This document shows, one piece after another, positions 8,739 to 17,736 of a stretch of DNA of 64,000 nt; the first letter of the stretch is position 1; every line of letters begins with the position of its first letter. Below the pieces are notes generated by a model. It made no database searches. It saw only the letters and a program-made list of their open reading frames with translations, and had not been told where the DNA came from. The position numbers were made by a program, and so were the translations under genes. Location: NCBI GenBank assembly GCA_025058735.1, contig JANXDX010000017.1, positions 1 through 64,000 of the forward strand, read 5' to 3'. Source of the stretch: Archaeoglobaceae archaeon. GTDB taxonomy: Archaea; Halobacteriota; Archaeoglobi; Archaeoglobales; Archaeoglobaceae.

Positions 8739-9477
8739 TGTTTTAGTAGTTAAAAATTTGTACAAGAGGTTTGGAGAAGTTTTAGTTTTAGATGGAATCA
8801 GTTTTAATGTAAAAGAAGGAGAATTTGTTTCAATATTAGGTCCATCTGGCTGTGGAAAGACTACTCTGCTTAGAATCATAGCTGGGCTTGAAGATTATGA
8901 AGGAGAAGTTCTTTTGGAAAACAAATTAGTAAACAGTCCAGGACAGGACAGAGTAATGGTTTTTCAAGACTATGCTCTATTTCCTTGGAAAACTGTATTT
9001 GAGAACATTTCTTTTGGACTTGAAGTAAAAAAATTTCCGAAAAAAGTGATAAAAGAGAGGACAGAAAAAATTTTAAAATTAGTAGGTCTACAAGGATTTG
9101 AAAACTTTTATCCACATGAAATTTCTGGTGGAATGAAGCAAAGAGTTGCTTTAGCTAGAGCTATTATCTGCGAACCAAGAATTCTTCTTATGGATGAGCC
9201 ATTAAGCGCTCTCGATGCTCAGACGAGAAATTACATGCAGGAGGAGTTGATCAGGATCTGGAAAGAGATAAACTGCACGATCCTCTACGTAACTCACAGC
9301 ATAGAGGAGGCGATTTTTTTATCTGACAGGATCGTTGTTTTGACAAAAAGACCTGCTAAAGTAAAAAAGATCGTTAATGTAAATTTGGAAAGACCTAGAG
9401 ACAGATTTTCCAACGAGTTTGTTAGGTTGAAGGCTGAAATACATAAAGATGTTAAAGATGAGTTTGAACTGGTATAA
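8731..9477 (+). CDS. ABC transporter ATPase, SsuB/TauB type
   Basis: A 248-residue ABC ATPase with Walker A GPSGCGKTT near residue 38, signature ISGGMKQRVALARA near 132, and Walker B ILLMDEPLSALD near 153. The start is TTG at 8731: it follows a purine-rich ribosome site (GGAGAAGGGGG at 8713-8723) and gives the expected N-terminus MSDVLVVKNLYKRF. The nearby ATG at 8738 is out of frame. It powers the importer of which the two preceding genes are the other parts. Confidence 0.92.
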   Translation: MSDVLVVKNLYKRFGEVLVLDGISFNVKEGEFVSILGPSGCGKTTLLRIIAGLEDYEGEVLLENKLVNSPGQDRVMVFQDYALFPWKTVFENISFGLEVKKFPKKVIKERTEKILKLVGLQGFENFYPHEISGGMKQRVALARAIICEPRILLMDEPLSALDAQTRNYMQEELIRIWKEINCTILYVTHSIEEAIFLSDRIVVLTKRPAKVKKIVNVNLERPRDRFSNEFVRLKAEIHKDVKDEFELV

Positions 9478-9576
9478 TATTAAAATAAACATTAAAAAAT
9501 ATATATCTATAAATTTTTAAATGGAAGTGATAAGAATTTAAAAACAAAAGTAAGAATATCAAAAGGTGATGAGAAG

Positions 9577-11571
9577 TTGTCTGTAGATGAGTTAGAAAAA
9601 TTCATTGGAAAGTTCGCTGTAAACGTTCTAAAAGAGATCGGTATAAAAGAGCTCTTTCCTCCACAGAGGGAGGCTTTGAAGCTTATAATGTCCGAGAAAA
9701 ATATTTTACTTTGCATGCCAACTGCTTCTGGAAAAACGTTGCTAGCTGAAATTGCAATGGTAAGAAAAGCTATAGAAGGTTTTAAAAGTCTTTATATTTC
9801 TCCATTGAAAGCCATAGCTAATGAAAAGTTTAAAAGTTTCAAAAAATGGGAAAAAATAGGCTTAAATGTTGGAATTTCTACTGGAGATTACTCTTCAACG
9901 GATGAACATCTTAAAGATTGCGATATAATAGTTACAACTTATGAAAAAGCTGATTCCTTGATTAGGAACAAAGCTAAATGGTTGAAAGACGTTAGATGTT
10001 TGGTCGTTGATGAAGTTCATCTGATAGACGATTTTGAAAGAGGAGATAAAGTTGAAGTTTTGATAGCTAAAATGGTAGACAAAGTTAGAATAATAGCCCT
10101 CTCAGCTACTATAAAGAACTACGAGGAGTTAGCAGATTGGTTGAATGCAGACTGTTACTACAGCGAATGGCGTCCAGTCCCACTTTTGGAGGGTTACTAC
10201 GTAAACGGTTATCTTTATTTAAATAAAAAAGCTGAAAAAAAGAGCTTCCTTGAAATTGTTGAAGAAGGTACTCTAATATTTGAACAAACAAGAAAAGCTG
10301 CAGAATCTACAGCTTTAAAACTAGCTGAAATAGGGTTTGCTGAATGTAGAGAACTTGAAAAAAAAGTTCTTGAAGAAAACGATGGAGAGATGAGTAGAAG
10401 GTTGGCAAAATGCGTTTCAAAAGGTGTTGCTTTTCATCACGCTGGCCTTTTACCTTATCAGAGAGAGTTGGTTGAGGAGAGTTTTAGAGAGGGGGAGATA
10501 AAAGTTGTTGTGGCTACACCAACTCTTGCAGCAGGAGTGAATTTGCCAGCAAAAAAAGTAATAATTAAATCTCTTTATCGTTACGAAGGTTTTTCCAAGC
10601 CTATAAAAATTATGGAGTACAAGCAAATGGCTGGAAGAGCTGGAAGACCAGGATGCGATTTTGGTGTATCTATACTGTTTGCAAGTAGTAAAAAGTTAGC
10701 TGAAAAATATATAAATGGAGAAGTTGAGCCAATAACTTCAAAGCTTGCAGTAGAGAGCAAGATAAGATTCCATACACTGTCGTTGATCTGCGAAAACTAT
10801 TCAAAATTAGAAGATCTAAAAAGATTTTACGACAAAACTTTATTCAGAAAACAAAGAGATGAAGATCTAGGATATTTAATAGAAAACGTAGTTTTACAAC
10901 TTGAAAATTGGGGAATGGTAAAATTTAACAAAGAAATATTTCCCACTGAACTTGGAAGGCTAATTTCAAAACTATACATAGATCCTCTCACAGGATTCCT
11001 GTTTCAAGATTCTTTGAGAGAAGATCTGTCAGAGATAGGCATACTTCATCTTATATGCAGAACTCCAGACATGGAGAGATTGAGTTTGAAGTCTAACGAT
11101 TATTGGGTTGAAGAAAAGGCTTACAAGTATAGAAAGGAATTGATTTACTATCCTCCAAGACATTCAGCTGAATATGATTGGTTTTTAGAAGAAGTTAAGA
11201 CTGCTTTTTGTTTAATGGATTGGATAAATGAAGTTGATGAGGAGAGAATTTGTCAAAAATATTCTATTGCTCCTGGAGATTTAAGAAGGATCGTTGAAAC
11301 TGCTGAATGGTTGGGAAGTTCTTTGGAAAAGATTGCAGATTTAAAAAAGAAGAAGATAAACATCAGTACAAGGATAAGGTATGGGATCAGGGAAGAACTC
11401 TTAGATCTCGTGGAACTTCATGGAATAGGTAGGATTAGAGCTAGAAAGCTTTTCAATGCTGGAATAAGAACAAAAGATGATCTTTTAACAAAAAGAGATC
11501 TTGCAGAAAGATTGCTGGGATACAAAGTTGTTGAAAATGCGATAAGATCTGTTCAAAAAACGAAAACTTGA
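9577..11571 (+). CDS. hel308: Hel308 family DNA helicase
   Basis: A 664-residue SF2 helicase: Q-motif LFPPQREAL at 26-34, Walker A MPTASGKT at 47-54, DEVH at 145-148, SATIKN motif [13 protein letters not shown] motif VI, and a C-terminal helix-hairpin-helix region ([15 protein letters not shown]). This order is that of archaeal Hel308/Hjm, which unwinds lagging strands at stalled forks. It is slightly shorter than the roughly 700 residues usual in the family. TTG at 9577 is chosen because AGGTGAT (9564-9570) sits at proper spacing. The gene is separated from the ABC cassette by about 100 bases and seems to be monocistronic. Confidence 0.93.
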   Translation: MSVDELEKFIGKFAVNVLKEIGIKELFPPQREALKLIMSEKNILLCMPTASGKTLLAEIAMVRKAIEGFKSLYISPLKAIANEKFKSFKKWEKIGLNVGISTGDYSSTDEHLKDCDIIVTTYEKADSLIRNKAKWLKDVRCLVVDEVHLIDDFERGDKVEVLIAKMVDKVRIIALSATIKNYEELADWLNADCYYSEWRPVPLLEGYYVNGYLYLNKKAEKKSFLEIVEEGTLIFEQTRKAAESTALKLAEIGFAECRELEKKVLEENDGEMSRRLAKCVSKGVAFHHAGLLPYQRELVEESFREGEIKVVVATPTLAAGVNLPAKKVIIKSLYRYEGFSKPIKIMEYKQMAGRAGRPGCDFGVSILFASSKKLAEKYINGEVEPITSKLAVESKIRFHTLSLICENYSKLEDLKRFYDKTLFRKQRDEDLGYLIENVVLQLENWGMVKFNKEIFPTELGRLISKLYIDPLTGFLFQDSLREDLSEIGILHLICRTPDMERLSLKSNDYWVEEKAYKYRKELIYYPPRHSAEYDWFLEEVKTAFCLMDWINEVDEERICQKYSIAPGDLRRIVETAEWLGSSLEKIADLKKKKINISTRIRYGIREELLDLVELHGIGRIRARKLFNAGIRTKDDLLTKRDLAERLLGYKVVENAIRSVQKTKT

Positions 11572-11601
11572 AATTTATTTATTAATTTTAAAAACTATAA
11601 T

Positions 11602-11961
11602 TTAATTTAAGTATTTTTTAATTATTTCGATCAGTTTTTTCTTTGTAAATGGTTTTTCTAAAGTTTCTTTAGCACCGACGTCAAGGATCTCTTTTCCCCT
11701 TGACCTAGCGTAAGCTGAAACTGCTATTATTTTTGCATTTGGATCTCTTTTTACTATCTCCTTTGTAGCTTCAACTCCGTTCATCTCAGGTAAAGCTATG
11801 TCCATCAAAACTAAGTCAGGTTTGTAAGTTTCATAAATTTTAACAGCACTTTTTCCATCTGTAGCAAGAATAACTTCGAATTCTTCTTGCAGCATAATTT
11901 TCAAAACTTCGAGCAATGCTAAATCGTCTTCAACCACTAGAATTTTAGGCTTAGTCGTCAT
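11602..11961 (-). CDS. Single-domain response regulator (CheY-like receiver)
   Basis: A 119-residue receiver domain with the acidic pair D12-D13, phospho-acceptor D54 (LVLMDIALPEMNG), S82 and K103 (EKPF), all the canonical residues of an active phosphoacceptor. There is no output domain. No histidine kinase or chemotaxis gene is visible in the window, so it is an orphan here. It ends close to, and convergent with, hel308. It might be a phosphorelay intermediate or act by protein contact; the partner is unknown. Confidence 0.93.
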   Translation of the reverse strand: MTTKPKILVVEDDLALLEVLKIMLQEEFEVILATDGKSAVKIYETYKPDLVLMDIALPEMNGVEATKEIVKRDPNAKIIAVSAYARSRGKEILDVGAKETLEKPFTKKKLIEIIKKYLN

Positions 11962-12102
11962 GATGTAGATTGTTTAAGGTAGATTATTAAATTTTTTTGT
12001 TTATTTTATTTGATTTTTAAAATAAAATATATATATTTTAACTTTTTATACTAAGTTTTAAAGAACAGAAAATTTTTAAGTAGAGAAGCTTAATTTCTAT
12101 AG

Positions 12103-12196
12103 CCCGCCTTAGCTTAGTGGTAGAGCGTGGGCCTGTAGCCGGTGTCTCCGCTCGGCGGAGAGCCCATGGTCCCCGGTTCGAATCCGGGAGGCGGGA
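12103..12196 (+). tRNA. tRNA-Tyr (GTA) with a 22-base intron
   Basis: All arms can be drawn. The acceptor stem is 12103-12109 paired with 12189-12195, with discriminator A12196; the anticodon stem TGGGC pairs with GCCCA; the anticodon GTA is 12135-12137; the T arm is 12172-12188. C1-G72 is the archaeal/eukaryal Tyr identity pair. The anticodon loop is interrupted after position 37 by a G+C-rich 22-base insert at 12139-12160, the canonical site of archaeal tRNA introns cut by the splicing endonuclease. Without it, a 72-base tRNA remains. Confidence 0.95.
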
Positions 12197-12473
12197 TTTT
12201 ATTTTTAATTCTACGCTTTCAACTTAGCGATTTTATTTTAGTTTAAAAATATAATACTTCCGAACAGCAGAATCCTAAGGTGAAGACGTTTACTATAGAC
12301 TTCTCATACATGAGAAATTTCAAAGCAAAATGATTCTTAAGTTCTTCTGCTAACGATAATTCTTTTAGATTAGAATTCAAAAGGAATTTCTATTTTACTT
12401 TTTAACAACGACATTCAAAAGTTCCTTGGAAAGTAGATCAACGTTTTTTAAGAGCTGAGAAAAATAAATATTT
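12197..12473. other. Intergenic, no gene seen
   Basis: About 280 bases between tRNA-Tyr and the end of the deacetylase gene. I see no open frame with protein-like composition and no stable RNA fold. Confidence 0.4.
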
Positions 12474-13199
12474 TTATTCAAATCCTTTTATGAAAGATTT
12501 GACATTTTTCCCTAAAACTCTGTGATTGTAACCGCCCTCAAGGACTGCAAACCTTCTACCTTTGCATTTTTCTGAATATTCTCTTATAATTCTACCAATT
12601 TCTCTGTAATCTTCTGTCTCCAAAATACCACCCCAGTCATCTACATGTTTATCAAATCCTGCAGAAACTGCTATTATATCGTATTCAACTTTTTCTAGGA
12701 AATTAGCTATACTATTTACATCTCCTCCAGGCATGTGAAAGTACCTGACGTTTTTATCCATAGAAAAGATGTTCGCTGTTCCATCGCCGTAGTGCAGATC
12801 GAAATCAACCACTGCAGCTTTTAAAATGTCACCATCTTTTTGAAGTTTTCTTACAGCTATAGCTACGTTGTTGAAATAACAAAATCCCCAGCTAGAGTTT
12901 TGACTTGCATGATGACCTGGAGGTCTTGAAAGTGAGAAAGCAGGTTCATATAAGCTTATTTTTGCTGCTCTAATTGCTGCTCCTGCTGAAAGAGCAGAAA
13001 TTTCGTACAATCCTTCACTTCTGACATCTTCTAAATGTCTTTTTGTATGAACTAAAAGTATTTCTTCTTCACTTGCCATTGATGGTTCTACAAATTCGTA
13101 TTCTTTTAACTCTTCAACTATAGCTTCCAACCTTCCAGCTGAAGCTGCAGGATCGCTTGTATATACAGCAAAGAATTTCGGGCTGAAAACTATTTTCAT
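12474..13199 (-). CDS. Histone-deacetylase superfamily amidohydrolase
   Basis: A 241-residue arginase/HDAC-fold enzyme. The catalytic His pair is H96-H97 (PPGHHAS), zinc ligands are D134, H136 and D183 (VDFDLHYGDG, AGFDKH), and a catalytic Tyr candidate is Y224 in EGGYN. The active site is therefore intact although the protein is short compared with AcuC-like members (about 330-380). Likely activity is removal of acetyl or acyl groups from lysine or small amines; the substrate is unknown. Transcribed divergently from the mevalonate kinase operon with under 50 bases between starts. Confidence 0.88.
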   Translation of the reverse strand: MKIVFSPKFFAVYTSDPAASAGRLEAIVEELKEYEFVEPSMASEEEILLVHTKRHLEDVRSEGLYEISALSAGAAIRAAKISLYEPAFSLSRPPGHHASQNSSWGFCYFNNVAIAVRKLQKDGDILKAAVVDFDLHYGDGTANIFSMDKNVRYFHMPGGDVNSIANFLEKVEYDIIAVSAGFDKHVDDWGGILETEDYREIGRIIREYSEKCKGRRFAVLEGGYNHRVLGKNVKSFIKGFE

Positions 13200-13246
13200 A
13201 CTACAATTTCGAAAAATGTTTTTAAATTTTTTACTGATCCTCTTTA

Positions 13247-14098
13247 ATGATAGTCTCGGCTCCAGGAAAGATCATACTCTTTGGAGAACATGCAGTAGTT
13301 TATGGAAAACACGCTTTAGCTACAGCTATCGACTTGAGATGTAAGGTTTACGTTGAAAGAAATGATGAATTTCAGATAGATTCATCTTTAGGAAAAACTG
13401 GAATCGATTTTAAAGTACATCCATACGTAAGTTTTGCGATAAAGAGGTTCTGCGAAATAAATAAAATTAAAGGTGCAAAAATAAAAATAGAAAGTAGTAT
13501 TCCTGTAGCATCAGGTTTGGGAAGTTCAGCAGCTGTAGCAGTTGCAACTTTGAAAGCTTTAAGTGAGGAGTTTGAAGCTGGGCTTAGTGATGAAGATATT
13601 TTTAAAATTGCAAGACAAGTAGAAATAGATGTTCAAGGAGCTTCAAGTGGTATAGATCCTTTTGTTTCAACCTTTGGTGGTACCTGGCTTTTTCCTGACA
13701 AAAAAAAAGTAGAATTAAAAGAGAAAGAGTTTTTTTTGATAAAAATTGGTGAAAGAGCTACTAAAGAAATGATTTCAAAAGTTGCAGAAATGAAAAAAAG
13801 ATATCCAGAACTGTTTGAAAAAATAATCGATGCTATAGATGTGATAACTTTAAAAGCTGTAGACGGTCGCAACTTGGATGAACTGATATATGTAAATCAA
13901 TCTCTCCTAAGAGCTCTAGGTGTCAGCAACGCTGAGATCGATTCAAAGATATCTGAGCTTGAAAAAATTGGATTAAAAGCTAAAATAACTGGAGCCGGTG
14001 GAGGAGGATGTATATTTGGCATATTCAAAGGTTTTATTCCAGCTGGAAGTTTCTTAGTCAGAGTTAGTGAAGAGGGTGTTAGAGTTGAAGGTACTTAA
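13247..14098 (+). CDS. mvk: Mevalonate kinase
   Basis: A 283-residue GHMP kinase with motif 1 PGKIILFGEHAVVYGKHA near residues 5-22, the ATP-loop PVASGLGSSAAVAV near 86-99, and the C-terminal KITGAGGGGCIFG motif near 245-257. It phosphorylates mevalonate with ATP in archaeal lipid synthesis. It is the first gene of a four-gene isoprenoid operon. An A+T-rich TATA-like run (TTTTTAAATTTT) about 20-30 bases before the ATG suggests a leaderless or nearly leaderless transcript. It overlaps the isopentenyl phosphate kinase gene. Confidence 0.95.
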   Translation: MIVSAPGKIILFGEHAVVYGKHALATAIDLRCKVYVERNDEFQIDSSLGKTGIDFKVHPYVSFAIKRFCEINKIKGAKIKIESSIPVASGLGSSAAVAVATLKALSEEFEAGLSDEDIFKIARQVEIDVQGASSGIDPFVSTFGGTWLFPDKKKVELKEKEFFLIKIGERATKEMISKVAEMKKRYPELFEKIIDAIDVITLKAVDGRNLDELIYVNQSLLRALGVSNAEIDSKISELEKIGLKAKITGAGGGGCIFGIFKGFIPAGSFLVRVSEEGVRVEGT

Positions 14099-14771
14099 AA
14101 TCGGTGGGTCTGTTATAACCGATAAAAGCTTAGGATCTTTTGAAGTTTTGAAAAAAGAAAAAATTTCAGAGATCTGTGAAGTTATTGCGGAGAAGTACGA
14201 TAATTTAGTAGTAGTTCATGGTGTTGGATCTTTTGGTCATCCACACGTCAAGATTTATGGTCTAAAAGATCAAGTTTCAATTTCAAAGATACATCTAGCT
14301 TGTTTAAAATTAAATCAGCTGATCTGCGAAGAACTTTTGAAAAGAGGCGTACCGGCTTTACCGATCCATCCGATCGAGGGAATAAACTTTGATTTTATAA
14401 AAAAATCTGTTAATAATGGTTTTGTTCCTGTCTTGCATGGAGACGTTACTGTTGATAGCAGAATTATTTCTGGAGATGATATCGCAGTTGAACTTGCAGA
14501 AAAACTAAATTCAAAATTTTTAGGTTTTGCAACAGATGTAGATGGAATAATTTTGAATGGAAAAGTTATAAAAAAGTTTTGTCCAGAAATGCTAGAAGCT
14601 CTTTGGATTGTAGAGAAAAAAATCGATGTAACTGGAGGAATGAGGAAAAAAGTTGAAAAGATCCTAAGTTTGAAAACTGATTGTAGAGTTTTTATATTTA
14701 AAGGTGATGCAGGAAGTTTGCGTAAGTTTTTAAATTTCGAACCGGTTGGCACTGAAATATGCAGACAATAA
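14085..14771 (+). CDS. ipk: Isopentenyl phosphate kinase
   Basis: An amino acid kinase family protein of about 228 residues, with LKIGGSVITDK at the N-terminus and the GVGSFGHPH segment carrying the catalytic His diagnostic of IPK. It makes isopentenyl diphosphate from isopentenyl phosphate in the alternative archaeal mevalonate route. I prefer TTG 14085 because it gives the family-typical start just before LKIGGS and has GAGGGTG (14072-14078) at proper spacing; in-frame GTG codons at 14067 and 14076 are alternatives. It overlaps mvk by 14 bases and the isomerase by 13. Confidence 0.93.
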   Translation: MKVLKIGGSVITDKSLGSFEVLKKEKISEICEVIAEKYDNLVVVHGVGSFGHPHVKIYGLKDQVSISKIHLACLKLNQLICEELLKRGVPALPIHPIEGINFDFIKKSVNNGFVPVLHGDVTVDSRIISGDDIAVELAEKLNSKFLGFATDVDGIILNGKVIKKFCPEMLEALWIVEKKIDVTGGMRKKVEKILSLKTDCRVFIFKGDAGSLRKFLNFEPVGTEICRQ

Positions 14772-15835
14772 CTTCGAACAGAAAACTGGAACACATTAAG
14801 ATCTGTCTGGAAATGGATGTTGAAACAAAGTACACTGGATTAGAAGACATTACTCTATTGCACAAAGCTTTGCCCGAAATAGATTTTGATGAAATCGATA
14901 CCTCTACAAAAATTTTTGGAAAAAAACTTAGTTTTCCATTTTTAATAGCCTCAATGACTGGAGGACATCCTGAAACAAAAAAAATCAACGAAAATCTAGC
15001 TGAAGCTGTTGAAAAAACAAAAATAGGTATGGGAGTGGGAAGTCAAAGAGCTGCTATAGAGAACAAAAGTTTGGAAGATACTTTTTCAGTTGTTAGAGAT
15101 AAAGCTCCAAAAGCTTTCATATACGCTAATATAGGTGTTCCACAGCTTTTACAGCACGGCGTAGAGATAATAGATAAAGTAGTAGAGCTTGTAGATGCTG
15201 ATGCTGTAGCTGTTCATCTAAATTTCCTGCAAGAGATCCTACAACCTGAAGGAGATAAAAAGGCAAAAGGTTGCATGAAACTTATTGAGGAGGTATGCAA
15301 ATATTCAAAAGTTCCTGTGATAGTTAAAGAAACTGGAGCTGGAATAATTAGAGAAATAGCTTTAGAATTGAAAAAAGTAGGTGTATCAGCTTTAGACATA
15401 GGTGGAAAAGGTGGAACTAGTTTTTCTAAGGTTGAAAGTTATAGAGCAAGCGAAGAGATCTGGAAAAAAGTTGGAGCAGATTTTTGGGACTGGGGAGTTC
15501 CTACTGCTTTTTGCATAGTAGATTGCAAGGATGTTTTACCAACTATAGCTACAGGTGGATTAAGGAGTGGAGTGGATGTTGCAAAGTGCTTAGCTATAGG
15601 AGCTAAGGTTGCGAGTGCTGCCCTTCCTTTTTTAAAGGATGCGATGAAAAGTAGTGAGGACGTTGAAAAAAAGATAGAGTATTTTAAAAGAGGTCTAAAA
15701 ACTTGCATGTTTTTGATGGGTTGCAAAAAGGTAGAAGAACTTAGAAGTCTAAAGATCTTTGTCTCAGGTAAGTTTAGGGATTGGTTAGAGTTTAGAAAAA
15801 TAGATGTTTTCAAGTTCATGGAGGGAGAAAGATGA
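14759..15835 (+). CDS. fni: Type 2 isopentenyl-diphosphate delta-isomerase
   Basis: A 358-residue FMN-dependent IDI-2 enzyme interconverting IPP and DMAPP. Recognisable segments are PFLIASMTGG near residue 60, VHLNFLQE with the catalytic-region Gln near 155, and the phosphate-binding GGKGGTSF near 215 with ATGGLRSG near 260. It starts inside the end of the kinase gene and ends with an ATGA overlap to the prenyl synthase gene, so the four isoprenoid genes are one transcript. Confidence 0.95.
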   Translation: MQTITSNRKLEHIKICLEMDVETKYTGLEDITLLHKALPEIDFDEIDTSTKIFGKKLSFPFLIASMTGGHPETKKINENLAEAVEKTKIGMGVGSQRAAIENKSLEDTFSVVRDKAPKAFIYANIGVPQLLQHGVEIIDKVVELVDADAVAVHLNFLQEILQPEGDKKAKGCMKLIEEVCKYSKVPVIVKETGAGIIREIALELKKVGVSALDIGGKGGTSFSKVESYRASEEIWKKVGADFWDWGVPTAFCIVDCKDVLPTIATGGLRSGVDVAKCLAIGAKVASAALPFLKDAMKSSEDVEKKIEYFKRGLKTCMFLMGCKKVEELRSLKIFVSGKFRDWLEFRKIDVFKFMEGER

Positions 15836-16773
15836 TAGAACATTATGTATCTCTAGTAAATGAGGCTATTGAAAAATTTTTACCTATGAAAAATCCAGAA
15901 GGTCTATACAAAGCCTCCAGACACTTGATAAAAGCAGGAGGTAAAAGATTGAGACCTGTTCTATGTTTACTAGCTGCAGAAGCTCTAGGAAAAGATTATA
16001 AAAAGATACTACCGGCTGCGGTAAGTATAGAGAGTATCCACAACTTCACACTCATCCACGACGATATAATGGATAGAGATGATATGAGAAGAGGTGTTCC
16101 AACAGTTCATAGACTCTATGGAGAATCAACAGCAATACTTGCTGGAGATACTCTTTTTGCAGAAGCTTTCAAGATCCTTGCAGAGTGTGAAGTTGAAAAG
16201 AAAAACATCTTAATGGCTTCCAAGCTGTTGGCTGAAGTTTGTGTAAAGATATGCGAAGGCCAGTACTTGGATGTTAGCTTTGAAAAAAGAGATGATGTAA
16301 GTGAAGAAGAATACGTGGAGATGGTAAAACTGAAAACTGGCTACTTAATAGCTGCATCAACCTCTCTACCAGCAATTCTTTTTGGTGAAGAGAAGTATTT
16401 TCAAGACCTTTGGGATTTTGGAATGCTTTGTGGGATAGGATTTCAGATACATGATGACGTACTAGGGATCACGAGTGAAGAGACTGGAAAAGATTTTGGA
16501 AGTGATATATTAAAAGGAAAAAAGACCTTGATAGTAATAAAAGCTTTCAAAGATGGTGTAAAGTTAAAAACCTTCGGAAAACAGAAAGCTGAATTAAAAG
16601 ATGTTTTAGAAGATGTAAAGGCACTAGAAAAATGTGGAGCAATAGATTATGCTAGGAAAAAAGCTAAAGAATTTGTTGGAACTGGAAAAAGTAGGTTGAA
16701 AAATCTAAAAGATAGTGAGGCTAAAAACACTTTGCTGAGTTTAGCAGACTACTTGATCTCGAGGAGAAAGTAA
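15832..16773 (+). CDS. idsA: Polyprenyl (geranylgeranyl/farnesyl) diphosphate synthase
   Basis: A 313-residue trans-prenyltransferase. The first aspartate-rich motif is HDDIMDRDD (D77-D81) and the second is HDDVLG with following acidic residues near 205. It condenses IPP with allylic diphosphates to the C15-C25 precursors of archaeal ether lipids. It completes the mvk-ipk-fni-idsA operon. Product length cannot be fixed by eye, although residues 4-5 positions before the first motif (F72, T73) would be the ones to examine. Confidence 0.95.
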   Translation: MIEHYVSLVNEAIEKFLPMKNPEGLYKASRHLIKAGGKRLRPVLCLLAAEALGKDYKKILPAAVSIESIHNFTLIHDDIMDRDDMRRGVPTVHRLYGESTAILAGDTLFAEAFKILAECEVEKKNILMASKLLAEVCVKICEGQYLDVSFEKRDDVSEEEYVEMVKLKTGYLIAASTSLPAILFGEEKYFQDLWDFGMLCGIGFQIHDDVLGITSEETGKDFGSDILKGKKTLIVIKAFKDGVKLKTFGKQKAELKDVLEDVKALEKCGAIDYARKKAKEFVGTGKSRLKNLKDSEAKNTLLSLADYLISRRK

Positions 16774-16804
16774 AAGATATATAGTTTAAAAATTAGTCGA
16801 TCCT

Positions 16805-17047
16805 ATGGAGATAGGTGCTAGAAACTTAGCAAGAAAAGTAGTAGTGTTGACGGATGGAACTATAGTAGGTACACTTTACAATATAACTGTTGATTATAAA
16901 ACAGGTGCTTTGTTGAATTTGATCGTAAGACCGAGAACTGAGATTCCGGAATTTAATAAAGAAGAAAACATGTATATAATTCCTTTTGAATACGTTAGAG
17001 CTATTAAAGATTACATCGTGGTTGATAGAAGGAAGGTAAGGTCTTGA
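16805..17047 (+). CDS. PRC-barrel domain protein
   Basis: A single 80-residue PRC-barrel domain, with beta-strand-rich segments such as VVLTDGTIVGTLYNITVD and a charged end. Such small proteins occur widely in archaea, sometimes linked to RNA metabolism or cell division (CdpB-like); no role can be assigned here. A TATA-like stretch (ATATATAG) lies 20-30 bases before the ATG, suggesting a leaderless message. It overlaps the next gene by 4 bases (TTGA). Confidence 0.85.
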   Translation: MEIGARNLARKVVVLTDGTIVGTLYNITVDYKTGALLNLIVRPRTEIPEFNKEENMYIIPFEYVRAIKDYIVVDRRKVRS

Positions 17048-17736
17048 GAGACTACATCTTTCCTCCCCTCCACTTACCTTTCTTTTTAATTTTTATTTTA
17101 TTACCTTTATTTTTAACTTTTCTCTTAGTACCGACTGTTTTTCAGGTACTTTTCGGAGTTGAGAAGGAGGTAGCTTTGCTACTCTTCCTACTCATAGTTA
17201 TAGGTAGCTTTATAAATATACCCGTATACAAAAAACCGGCGACTTTCTACAGCTATCAGTACAACGTGTTCGGAATAATTTACTACGTTGTTAGAAAAGG
17301 GAAAATCGTAGTAGCTGTAAACTTAGGAGGTTGCATTTTTCCATCAATCTTAGCTTTTAAAGCTTTTCTAGATACTCTAATCTTTATCAATTTTGTTTAT
17401 TTCTTTATTTTTTTAGCTTTAGCAACGATTTTAAGTTACGCCGCAGCAAAACCTGTAAGACATGTTGGCATAGTTATGCCGATGCTTTTTCCTGTACTAA
17501 TAGCGATTTCATCGTCGATCCTAGTAGTCTTTCTATCCTCAGCCCCTCTCTACGTTCTTCCAAAGTTATCTTTTACAATAGGTGTTTTCTCAACGATCTT
17601 AGGTGCAGACATCCTACACCTCAAAGACATTGAAAAGATAGGCGAAGGAGTTGTAAGTATAGGAGGGGCTGGAACTTTTGATGGAATATTTTTAACTGGA
17701 ATATTTTCAGCGCTAGTTTCTATACTTATGATCTAA
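17044..17736 (+). CDS. DUF1614 family membrane protein
   Basis: A 230-residue hydrophobic protein with about seven membrane segments, matching the archaeal DUF1614 family by its N-terminal PPLHLPFF segment and the later AAKPVRHVGI and GAGTFDGIFLTGI segments. Its function is unknown. The TTG start at 17044 overlaps the stop of the PRC-barrel gene and has the purine-rich site GGAAGGTAAGG upstream. Its 3' end overlaps the convergent epimerase gene by 24 bases. Confidence 0.8.
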   Translation: MRDYIFPPLHLPFFLIFILLPLFLTFLLVPTVFQVLFGVEKEVALLLFLLIVIGSFINIPVYKKPATFYSYQYNVFGIIYYVVRKGKIVVAVNLGGCIFPSILAFKAFLDTLIFINFVYFFIFLALATILSYAAAKPVRHVGIVMPMLFPVLIAISSSILVVFLSSAPLYVLPKLSFTIGVFSTILGADILHLKDIEKIGEGVVSIGGAGTFDGIFLTGIFSALVSILMI

